Shown piece by piece: positions 1-5,230 of a stretch of DNA of 5,730 nucleotides. Location of the stretch: contig DEUU01000276.1 of NCBI GenBank assembly GCA_002362735.1, positions 988 through 6,717 of the forward strand, in the 5' to 3' direction. Within the stretch, counting starts at the first letter, position 1. The number at the start of each line of letters is the position of its first letter. The stretch comes from Dehalococcoidia bacterium UBA3254 (GTDB lineage: Bacteria; Chloroflexota; Dehalococcoidia; Dehalococcoidales; UBA3254). A program made the translations under genes and the position numbers. The notes beneath the pieces were generated by a model that did not search any database, was not told the origin of the DNA, and saw only the letters and a program-made list of their open reading frames with translations.

Positions 1-1
1 C

Positions 2-202
2 TTCGAGCTGGCCATCGCCGTGGCAGTCGCGGTGTTCGGCATCGGCTCCGGACAGGCTTTTGCCGCAGTCATCGGGCCGCTGGTCGAAGTACCTGTCCTG
101 ATAGGCCTGGTAAATGTCGCCCTTTACTTCCGAAGAAGGTTTTTTGCCGGAGAAAAACAGAGCCCGACTTGCGAGGTCAAGGAGATCAAAGCTCAGGAAT
201 AA
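2..202 (+). CDS. acr3: ACR3-family arsenite efflux permease, C-terminal end (partial)
   Basis: Only the last 66 residues are present; the gene enters from the left edge in frame 2 and ends at TAA 200-202. The visible part reads [20 protein letters not shown], then [20 protein letters not shown] and a basic, polar tail. I recognise this as the last transmembrane helices of ACR3 (BASS superfamily) arsenite permeases, in which a segment like [17 protein letters not shown] is strongly conserved. ACR3 exports As(III) from the cytoplasm using the membrane potential or proton gradient. The hydrophobic stretch at about residues 20-42 is followed by RRRFF, a positive-inside stop, and a hydrophilic C-terminus that would be cytoplasmic. 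The arsM gene follows after 55 bp on the same strand with no visible terminator, so the two are probably co-transcribed. Family assignment is firm despite truncation; the N-terminal part with the conserved Cys of TM4 cannot be checked. Confidence 0.85.
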   Translation, partial: FELAIAVAVAVFGIGSGQAFAAVIGPLVEVPVLIGLVNVALYFRRRFFAGEKQSPTCEVKEIKAQE

Positions 203-257
203 ATTAGCATTCAATTAGAAACAAATATGTATTAAATATATGAGGAGTTGATTTACT

Positions 258-1097
258 ATGGAAAAAGATATCAAGCAAAGCGTAAGAGAAGCTTACGGGA
301 AAATCGCCCGGGAAGGAGGTTCTTGCTGCGGCTCTTCCAGTTCCTGCTGCGGTCCCTCCACCTCCTGCTGCGGCGAAACCGAAACGATCAATTCAGCCAG
401 CAAACTGGTTGGTTACACCGATGCGGAATTGAAAGCTATCCCAGAAGGAGCCGACCTGGGTTTGGGATGTGGCAATCCGGTAGCTCTGGTCTCGCTCAAG
501 GAAGGCGAAACAGTGCTGGACCTGGGCTCAGGTCCCGGACTGGACTGTTTTCTGTCTGCTATTAGAGTCGGTAAAAAGGGGAACGTGATTGGAGTTGATA
601 TGACTCCCGAGATGATAGCCAAAGCCCGTCAGAACGCTGTTCAAGGGAATTACGCTAATGTAGAATTCAGGCTGGGAGAAATCGAGAATTTGCCGGTCGC
701 TGATAATTCCGTGGATGTGGTAATATCCAACTGCGTGATCAACCTCTGCACAGATAAGGGCCAGGTTTTTAAGGAAATTTATAGAGTCTTGAGGCCAGGA
801 GGCCGCCTGATGGTCTCCGATATTGTTCTGGAAAAAGAGCTGCCGGAGACCTTGAAGAATTCAATTGAAGCTTATGCCGGTTGTATCTCCGGAGCTGCAC
901 TTAAAAGTGACTACCTTCAGGTCATCCGGACCGCCAAATTCCAGGATATTAAGGTGGTTGGGGAAAATACTTCCTATATACAGCCGGGAGATTATCAAAC
1001 AGAAGAATACAATGCTGGCCAGGAATGCTGTTGTCACGGAACTGAAGAGGATTTTCCGGTCATCAGTCTCAAGGTCTCTGCAGTGAAACCAAAATGA
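258..1097 (+). CDS. arsM: Arsenite S-adenosylmethionine methyltransferase ArsM
   Basis: A 279-residue cytosolic enzyme that transfers methyl groups from SAM to As(III), giving mono-, di- and trimethylated arsenicals. The start is fixed by GAGGAG (242-247), ten bases before ATG. The class I methyltransferase fold is clear: motif I VLDLGSGPGLDC at residues 86-97, the acidic end of strand 2 in VIGVDMTPEM (D114), and the post-motif VLRPGGRLMVSDIV at 177-190. The three cysteines that bind As(III) in ArsM are present: C71 (GLGCGNP), C159 (SNCVINL) and C209 (YAGCISGA). Additional Cys pairs occur at 23-24, 30-31 and 37-38, and a CCC triplet at 257-259, near the end. These are not catalytic in characterised ArsM proteins and may help capture As(III). 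Its position behind an ACR3 permease fits an ars detoxification unit. Length is normal for bacterial ArsM. Confidence 0.95.
   Translation: MEKDIKQSVREAYGKIAREGGSCCGSSSSCCGPSTSCCGETETINSASKLVGYTDAELKAIPEGADLGLGCGNPVALVSLKEGETVLDLGSGPGLDCFLSAIRVGKKGNVIGVDMTPEMIAKARQNAVQGNYANVEFRLGEIENLPVADNSVDVVISNCVINLCTDKGQVFKEIYRVLRPGGRLMVSDIVLEKELPETLKNSIEAYAGCISGAALKSDYLQVIRTAKFQDIKVVGENTSYIQPGDYQTEEYNAGQECCCHGTEEDFPVISLKVSAVKPK
321..374 (+). repeat. 21-bp in-frame tandem repeat encoding CCG pairs of ArsM
   Basis: Two full units (321-341, 342-362) and a partial third (363-374) share the core TGCTGCGG, with a C/T-rich serine-coding filler. Being exactly 21 bp long, the unit preserves the frame and places Cys-Cys-Gly at residues 23-25, 30-32 and 37-39, separated by Ser/Pro/Thr linkers. 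The pattern suggests expansion by slippage or unequal crossover followed by slight drift. Confidence 0.75.
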
Positions 1098-1202
1098 AAG
1101 GTACTCTTGTCTCCAGTAGTAGGCAAGTGAAGTTTCCTGGGAAAAATAGTGTAACTCATAATAAAATAATTGATATTTTCTGCGCATAGGAAGGAAAAAC
1201 CA

Positions 1203-2462
1203 ATGGTAATTGCTAATAACAGCGGACTATATGCCCGAACAGACGACCAGGGAAACCTGAAACTGCCCCCGGAAATAGCGGCGGCTTATGGAATTAAACC
1301 GAATTCCCGTGTTTTTCTACAAAAAGGAAATAATGTTCTGGGAATTCAGAGGCCGGTGACGCAGTTAAGCAAATTGTATGTTGAGGTTACCAATCAATGT
1401 AATCTTAACTGCCGCACCTGTATGCGTAATATGTGGAATGAACCTATGGGCAAGATGACGGCCGAGGTCTTTTCCAAGGTAATCGCAGGGCTGCGTCAAG
1501 TTTCTCCGCCACCCACGGTATTCTTTGGCGGTTTCGGAGAGCCTCTTCTCCATCCGGATATTGTGGAGATGGTCATTCAAGCTAAAAATATTGGGTGTAC
1601 AGTGGAATTGATTACCAACGGCACCCTGTTAACGCCGGAAATTTCGAAAGCTTTACTGGAAGCTGGAATCAACACCCTCTGGATTTCCATTGATGGAGCG
1701 ACGTCGGAGAGCTACGGGGATGTGCGGGTGGGAGCCACCTTGCCCAAAGTGATTGAAAATTTAACGCTATTAAGCCATATGCTTTATTCGGGCAGCACCA
1801 TCTCCTGCTGTAGTGCGATCTCCAAATTTCAGGTTAAATTAGGCATCGCCTTTGTCGCCATGAAACGTAATATAGCCGACCTTCCGGCCGTTCTCAGGCT
1901 GGGTCAAAGACTGAATGTGCAGAATTATATAGTTACGAATGTGTTGCCTTACACCCCTGAAATGTGTGAAGATGTTTTATATAACAATATTATCTATCCT
2001 ATTGACCGGCCGAGCCTGACTTTACCCCGCATAGATACCGATAAGATTCCTTTAGACCCTCTTTATCGTGAAGTCAATAATATTAATTGGATAGACAGTA
2101 GCTCGGATGACCATTTCAACCGCTGCCCGTTCATCACCAAAGGAGCAGCGGCAATCGGTTGGGATGGCGGTTTAAGCCCTTGCCTGCCCCTGCTGCACAC
2201 CAACACAAGCTATATCCGAGGCGTGGAGCATGTTTCTAAAAGCTGGAGCATAGGCAATATCAATGATCTCCCTCTGGATAAAATCTGGAATGCGCCTGAA
2301 CATCTGGCCTTTCGCGAACGGGTACAGGCTTTCGAATTCCCTCCCTGCACTAACTGTGGGGGTTGTGAATTATTTGAGAAGAATGAAGAAGACTGTTATG
2401 ATAATAAATATCCAACCTGCGGCGGCTGCCTCTGGGCCCAGGGAATCGTTCAGTGCCCCTAA
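1203..2462 (+). CDS. Radical SAM/SPASM protein, tungsten-oxidoreductase maturase type, with AbrB-like N-terminus
   Basis: A 419-residue protein. ATG 1203 is chosen because AGGAAGG (1188-1194) sits at the right distance; an upstream in-frame non-ATG extension to 1170 has no ribosome site. Residues 8-50 (LYARTDDQGNLKLPPEIAAAYGI followed by KPNSRVFLQ) resemble a SpoVT/AbrB swapped-hairpin segment. The radical SAM core begins with VTNQCNLNCRTC, whose C66, C70 and C73 bind the SAM-ligating 4Fe-4S cluster. It continues with GGFGEPLLHPD (109-119) and ELITNGTLL (135-143). The C-terminal third is SPASM-like, with C308, C327, C382, C385, C388, C398, C406, C409 and C418 available for auxiliary clusters, ending CGGCLWAQGIVQCP. 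From memory, this architecture and ending match the 'tungsten cofactor oxidoreductase radical SAM maturase' family, normally encoded next to AOR-type enzymes. The exact modification made is not established. A Cys-Cys pair at 202-203 lies in what looks like a variable insertion. The 105-bp gap after arsM shows no clear terminator or promoter, so co-transcription is possible. Confidence 0.8.
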   Translation: MVIANNSGLYARTDDQGNLKLPPEIAAAYGIKPNSRVFLQKGNNVLGIQRPVTQLSKLYVEVTNQCNLNCRTCMRNMWNEPMGKMTAEVFSKVIAGLRQVSPPPTVFFGGFGEPLLHPDIVEMVIQAKNIGCTVELITNGTLLTPEISKALLEAGINTLWISIDGATSESYGDVRVGATLPKVIENLTLLSHMLYSGSTISCCSAISKFQVKLGIAFVAMKRNIADLPAVLRLGQRLNVQNYIVTNVLPYTPEMCEDVLYNNIIYPIDRPSLTLPRIDTDKIPLDPLYREVNNINWIDSSSDDHFNRCPFITKGAAAIGWDGGLSPCLPLLHTNTSYIRGVEHVSKSWSIGNINDLPLDKIWNAPEHLAFRERVQAFEFPPCTNCGGCELFEKNEEDCYDNKYPTCGGCLWAQGIVQCP

Positions 2463-2544
2463 CTGAATAAATACTGGAGGCGCCTGAAGCAAAAATTTTC
2501 CGTTCTAGAGTATAAATCACACCTGCTGTTTCCATCGCTCTCGT

Positions 2545-2583
2545 AATAATTAAAATTATTCAGCTGATGGTGAGAATTACCAT
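2545..2583. terminator. Weak inverted repeats in the convergent spacer, possible bidirectional terminator
   Basis: The 134-bp spacer between the radical SAM gene and the MerR-type gene holds no ORF. Two inverted repeats are visible: AATAATT/AATTATT (2545-2551 with 2554-2560) and ATGGT/ACCAT (2567-2571 with 2579-2583, 7-nt loop). Neither is GC-rich and neither is followed by a clean U-tract, so intrinsic termination is only a guess from the convergent layout. The palindrome AGGCGCCT near 2478 is too short to score. Confidence 0.25.
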
Positions 2584-2596
2584 TCCGTTATCCTCT

Positions 2597-3358
2597 TTAG
2601 AGAGTTTGAGAATTATTAATAGTGCAGTAATATTCTATCGCCTGCAGAAGAAATTCGGGCATTTTTTCATGATATTTGGTTTTCCACATCTTCACGAAAT
2701 CCGGATGTTCATTATACATATGTCCCAAACCCAGCAGCATCTCATGATTGCAGGTGTAAAAACGGTTGAGCCACCGCTGCAACGCCTGAATCTGGCTCTG
2801 CACTTCAGGACTGCTGATACCTTTGTTCATGCTGTCCCGGATCGCCGTAAAAATTTGATCCCCTTCAGCCTGTACTTTCCGGTAGTCCTCTTTTGTCCAG
2901 CCTTTCATCCGCCTTTTTGATTCATCTATCGCTGTATTGCCGTATTTTTCCCGGATTTCCTTCTCGTATTTTTCCTGCCGTTCGCGGCTGAAGCCCTGAT
3001 AATATTCTTCTTCTTTCATTTTTAGTTCTCCTTTTAAATTCAAGATCGTCCTGTCGATAGTTCCGATGAGGTTGTTAAGACGGTTTATTTTACCGGTTAA
3101 AAGCCTCCGGTGCGTTTCCAGGGCCTGCAAAACATCGAAGTCCGGTGGGTTGATGACCTCTTTTATTTTCCCCAGGCTAAAATCAAGCTCCCTGAAGAAG
3201 AGAATCTGTTGCAGGAGAAGCAGCTCTTTTTCTCCATATTTCCGGTAGCCATTTATTCCATAACTTTGCGGCTTCAGTAGGCCGATTTCATCATAATAGT
3301 GCAATGTACGCACACTGACTCCAGCCAGGTCTGCCAATTTCTTAATGCTGTATTCCAT
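2597..3358 (-). CDS. MerR-family transcriptional activator with TipAS-like effector domain
   Basis: A 253-residue regulator. Residues 1-70 form the winged helix-turn-helix of the MerR family: MEYSIKKLADLAGVSVRTLH, YYDEIGLLKP, then GYRKYGEKEL and a helix ending in KIKEVI. Residues about 75-117 are heptad-like and charged, fitting the dimerisation coiled coil. Residues about 120-245 resemble the TipAS domain (RQEKYEKEIREKYG; WLNRFYTCNHEMLLGLGHMY; FLLQAIEYY). In TipAL, Mta and relatives this domain binds drugs or other small molecules and switches the protein to an activator. ATG 3358 is preferred over an in-frame TTG at 3376: it opens the canonical MerR N-terminus and has AAGAGA about eight bases upstream. 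No cysteine arrangement suggests metal sensing, so an arsenic-sensing role is not supported. It appears monocistronic and autoregulated through the promoter at 3378-3408. Its effector and any other targets are unknown. Confidence 0.92.
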   Translation of the reverse strand: MEYSIKKLADLAGVSVRTLHYYDEIGLLKPQSYGINGYRKYGEKELLLLQQILFFRELDFSLGKIKEVINPPDFDVLQALETHRRLLTGKINRLNNLIGTIDRTILNLKGELKMKEEEYYQGFSRERQEKYEKEIREKYGNTAIDESKRRMKGWTKEDYRKVQAEGDQIFTAIRDSMNKGISSPEVQSQIQALQRWLNRFYTCNHEMLLGLGHMYNEHPDFVKMWKTKYHEKMPEFLLQAIEYYCTINNSQTL

Positions 3359-3377
3359 AATTTTATCTCTTATCAAT

Positions 3378-3408
3378 AATATAATGTATGACGCTACGTC
3401 ATAGTCAA
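3378..3408 (-). promoter_or_regulatory. MerR-type promoter with 19-bp spacer and central operator dyad
   Basis: Read on the minus strand, TTGACT (3408-3403) is the -35 and TATATT (3383-3378) the -10, separated by exactly 19 bp rather than the usual 17. Within that spacer and reaching the -35 lies a perfect 7-3-7 inverted repeat, TATGACG-CTA-CGTCATA (3387-3403). An over-long spacer carrying a dyad is the hallmark of promoters untwisted by MerR-family activators. Transcription would start near 3371, giving a leader of about 12 nt before ATG 3358. Confidence 0.8.
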
Positions 3409-3668
3409 GAGAGTAAAAAAGGAGATTAATTATGATTTAAGATGAGTGGAAGAACAGGCACATTAGAACTGTAAACTTATAACTCTTCTTCTTTCTATTC
3501 AAAATCATTATTCATGAATATTGAATTGGTCACAAGCCAGCATAATGGTGGAAGAAGAGAATTAGATCAGATTACCTTATTTTCCGCCACTCTTACATTG
3601 CAGCATGGCGTTTTACCACAAACGAGAACAATGCGGTTTTTTCAATATTCAATAGGGAATGTTTGGAC
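3409..3668. other. AT-rich intergenic stretch without a supportable gene
   Basis: About 260 bp between the MerR promoter and the stop of the small minus-strand gene. A good Shine-Dalgarno sequence, AAGGAG (3419-3424), precedes ATG 3432 on the plus strand, but the reading frame is only ATG-ATT-TAA. An 11-bp inverted repeat pairs TGAATATTGAA (3515-3525) with TTCAATATTCA (3641-3651). The open frame starting at 3514 on the plus strand mostly owes its length to the antisense of the gene at 3669-3995 and has no ribosome site. The stretch could be remnant DNA of a lost divergent gene; nothing in it is recognisable. Confidence 0.5.
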
Positions 3669-3995
3669 CTATCTCGCGATGGCCGGAGCTTTCGCTTCCT
3701 GCATCATCTTTTCCATTTGCGCCATAGCAACATCCGATTTGACTATCGGTATGATTTCGGTGTTCCAACCAACTGCCTTCATTTGTTGGAGCACGGGCGC
3801 TATGGACTCGACATTTGGAAGGTCCCAGAGACAAAATATGGTCTGTGTGCCGACAGAGGTATATGAAGCTGTGCATTTGCCTCCAGGCACAAATGCCTGA
3901 GTGTTCGTCATGATGTTCTTAGCCTGTTCCATTCCGAACTTCATGACCTCAGGCGGCAGATAACCGACCGGTTTGTGTATCAACATGTACTCCAT
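3669..3995 (-). CDS. Small conserved-looking protein of unknown function (108 aa)
   Basis: A 108-residue soluble protein with no signal peptide or membrane segment. The start is well defined: AAGGAGGTC (minus strand, 4009-4001) lies five bases before ATG 3995. I do not recognise a named family. The layout is short strand (MEYMLIHKPV), helix (PPEVMKFGMEQAKNIM), a central pair of strands (KCTASYTSVGTQTIFCLWDL), helix (VESIAPVLQQMKAVGW), strand (NTEIIPIV), C-terminal helix. This resembles a single dimeric alpha/beta-barrel (ferredoxin-like) domain, as in muconolactone isomerase-like or DUF3303-like proteins; this is a fold guess only. C41 and C55 are its only cysteines. It is flanked by a possibly regulated promoter upstream (4037-4120) and by non-coding DNA downstream, so it is probably transcribed alone. 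Coding status is supported by the strong ribosome site, an amphipathic pattern and the absence of any competing gene. Confidence 0.75.
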   Translation of the reverse strand: MEYMLIHKPVGYLPPEVMKFGMEQAKNIMTNTQAFVPGGKCTASYTSVGTQTIFCLWDLPNVESIAPVLQQMKAVGWNTEIIPIVKSDVAMAQMEKMMQEAKAPAIAR

Positions 3996-4033
3996 AGCAA
4001 GACCTCCTTATTGATAACTCTGATTCTATTTCT

Positions 4034-4120
4034 GGCTTTTTCACAGTAAAAAAAGCCATTATATATACTCTTATTCGACCATCGTTATCGTAGTTTTTCA
4101 CACTAAATAGATTATATAAT
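4034..4120 (-). promoter_or_regulatory. Duplicated -10/operator-like module upstream of the small unknown gene
   Basis: Read on the minus strand there are two TATAAT hexamers (4116-4111 and 4063-4058), each followed within 3-7 nt by TTTASTGTGAAAAA (4107-4094 with S=G; 4050-4037 with S=C). The 14-mers differ at one base and lie 57 bp apart. Neither -10 has a good -35, which suggests activator dependence. If the proximal -10 is used, start would be near 4051, with one 14-mer just downstream and the other just upstream of the -35 zone. The proximal copy is also part of an 8-bp perfect inverted repeat, GGCTTTTT/AAAAAGCC (4034-4041 with 4050-4057), that could be an operator or an RNA hairpin in the leader. 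Confidence 0.45.
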
Positions 4121-4192
4121 TTTATTTTTCTTTTCAGAATAGCTACAGGGCGGAATTTAACAAATCGAGGAGAGAATGATTAAAAAAGATTG

Positions 4193-4921
4193 TTACGTTC
4201 CGCAGTGGTTACAGGAAGGATCGCGTGTCACTTTTATTTCGGTAAACCTCATTTCCAGGCCGTCATAAACCAGAAAGCGATCAGTCAGTAAATGTCCCAG
4301 ACCGGTAAGATACTTGATGACTTCCGTCGCCTGTATGCAGGCGATGACACCGGGGGTCGCCCCCATGACCGGAGTTTTAGCGCTGATAGCAATTCCGTGG
4401 TAGAGACACATCAGGCAAGCTGAATGGCCGGGAAGAACAGTCATGGCGCGGCCTTCAAAGCCGGAAACGGCGCCGTGAAAAAGTGGTATCTTATTCTTTA
4501 GCGCCGTCTGGTTGAGAAGATAGCGAGTAGATAAATTGTCCATGGCGTCCACAACCGCATCGTAACCGGATATCAGACTTTCTACGTTATCAACGGTAAT
4601 TTTCTCTTTTAGAGTTTCAATCTGGATCTCCGGGTTGAGTTGATGCAGTTTTTGATTGGCCGAATCTATCTTGTTTTTTCCCACATCCGATGTCCAGTGC
4701 AGTATCTGACGGTTCAGGTTGCTAAGATCTACGGTATCCAGATCGACGATGCGTAGCGTCCCCACCCCGGCCGCCGCCAGATAAAGGGCAGCCGGAGACC
4801 CCAATCCCCCGGCCCCGGCAATAAATACCCGTGCTTTCTTGAGCTTTTCCTGGCCTTCCGGGCCAAAACCCCGTATCATAATCTGTCTCTGATAGCGCAA
4901 CAATTCGTCTGGCGTCAGCAT
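4193..4921 (-). CDS. HesA/MoeB/ThiF-family sulfur-carrier adenylyltransferase
   Basis: A 242-residue E1-like enzyme. Family members use ATP to adenylate the C-terminal Gly-Gly of a MoaD/ThiS-type sulfur carrier, for molybdopterin or thiamine synthesis. ATG 4921 is preferred: it opens with the standard MLTPDELLRYQRQIMIRGFG and has GGGTGA-type pairing upstream, while the open frame continues to 5011 without ATG or family similarity. Visible motifs: Rossmann GAGGLGS (36-42), VDLDTVDLSNLNRQ (59-72, with the nucleotide-binding Asp and Arg), KNKIDSA (82-88), VVDAMDN (123-129), and two zinc CxxC pairs, C169/C172 and C237/C240. The conserved Cys of the MoeB/ThiF crossover loop is replaced by a stretch TPVMGATPGV (183-192), as I recall for HesA-type proteins encoded beside tungsten AOR genes. 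No MoaD/ThiS partner lies in the window. Precise pathway (Mo/W pterin versus thiamine) cannot be settled. Confidence 0.88.
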   Translation of the reverse strand: MLTPDELLRYQRQIMIRGFGPEGQEKLKKARVFIAGAGGLGSPAALYLAAAGVGTLRIVDLDTVDLSNLNRQILHWTSDVGKNKIDSANQKLHQLNPEIQIETLKEKITVDNVESLISGYDAVVDAMDNLSTRYLLNQTALKNKIPLFHGAVSGFEGRAMTVLPGHSACLMCLYHGIAISAKTPVMGATPGVIACIQATEVIKYLTGLGHLLTDRFLVYDGLEMRFTEIKVTRDPSCNHCGT

Positions 4922-4997
4922 AGTTTCACCCTTTCCCCTTTCCCCTAATATTACCAGCCATGACTCAAAATGGAAAGGATTCTTAAAAAAAATAGCT

Positions 4998-5019
4998 TCA
5001 CAATGTGACAAACATTACA
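4998..5019. promoter_or_regulatory. CRP/FNR-like palindrome in the divergent spacer
   Basis: TGTGA-N6-TTACA (5004-5019) deviates by one base from the TGTGA-N6-TCACA pattern bound by CRP/FNR-superfamily regulators. A second, overlapping dyad, TCACA-A-TGTGA (4998-5008), shares its left half. The site is centred at about -55.5 from the predicted start of the amidohydrolase transcript and would cover the -10 zone of a minus-strand promoter for the HesA-like gene, whose TTGACA -35 lies at 5038-5033 but has no good -10. A8 tracts at 4985-4992 and 5021-5028 flank it. Confidence 0.4.
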
Positions 5020-5031
5020 TAAAAAAAATAC

Positions 5032-5060
5032 TTGTCAAAGGTTTATCATGATGGTAAAAT
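5032..5060 (+). promoter_or_regulatory. Sigma-A-type promoter for the amidohydrolase transcript
   Basis: TTGTCA (5032-5037) and TAAAAT (5055-5060) are separated by 17 bp, each one base from consensus. An A8 tract directly upstream (5021-5028) could act as an UP element. Start is predicted near 5067, giving an unusually long leader of about 164 nt before ATG 5231. Confidence 0.7.
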
Positions 5061-5210
5061 ACTCAAGACGACTGTTAAGAGGCCTCTGTTTCGACTGGCG
5101 CAAGTTTGGTGTCTTATCCTTGTCGATATTGCCTGTCGGTAAATGCGTGCCTGAAGCCGCCTATTTGATTTTGTGATCAATAATGACCAATAAGGGTGTT
5201 ATTGTGATAA
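5061..5210 (+). ncRNA. Structured 5' leader, candidate Moco/Tuco-type riboswitch
   Basis: No ORF explains this stretch, which sits between a good promoter and the amidohydrolase start. Possible helices: GGCGC (5097-5101) with GTGCC (5147-5151, one G-U), enclosing the hairpin TTGCC-TGTC-GGTAA (5129-5142), plus TCGAC/GTCGA (5091-5095 with 5122-5126). GC-rich single-strand-like blocks such as GGCGCAAGTTT and GTGCCTGAAGCCGCC recall, from memory, conserved parts of the molybdenum-cofactor RNA motif, but I cannot verify an alignment. Downstream, TTGAT/ATCAA (5165-5180) and a CAATAA/TTATTG hairpin (5178-5204) overlap and exclude each other, as expected of a switching platform. ATCCTT (5116-5121) is complementary to the ribosome site AAGGAT (5218-5223). 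That the leader is structured is plausible; the class is uncertain. Confidence 0.4.
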
Positions 5211-5230
5211 AAATACTAAGGATGGTGTAA

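Noticed and set aside
248..565. Open frame overlapping arsM in another frame, rich in Arg and Leu
   Set aside because: No ATG at its start, composition typical of a frame-shifted GC-rich gene, and arsM in the other frame is unmistakable.
861..1187. Minus-strand open frame across the end of arsM and the following gap
   Set aside because: Mostly antisense to arsM, no ribosome site and no recognisable protein.
1098..1202. Possible separate promoter for the radical SAM gene (AT-rich stretch 1151-1180)
   Set aside because: TATA-like hexamers exist but no acceptable -35 lies at 16-18 bp, so the call would be arbitrary.
2597..3358. MerR-type regulator as the arsenic sensor of the locus
   Set aside because: It has a TipAS-like C-terminal domain and only two scattered Cys (C203, C245), not the clustered cysteines of ArsR or metal-sensing MerR proteins; it also points away from the ars genes.
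3514..3900. Plus-strand open frame of 128 codons opposite the small unknown gene
   Set aside because: No Shine-Dalgarno sequence before 3514; over half is antisense to the minus-strand gene, which has a consensus ribosome site.
4177..4272. Possible 31-codon plus-strand ORF after GAGGAG at 4168-4173
   Set aside because: The spacing from the ribosome-like site to ATG is too short, and almost all of it is antisense to the C-terminus of the HesA-like gene.
5082..5105. Block GTTTCGACTGG resembling the 5' part of tmRNA
   Set aside because: No tRNA-like acceptor, no tag-encoding ORF and no T-arm sequence within the following 150 nt.
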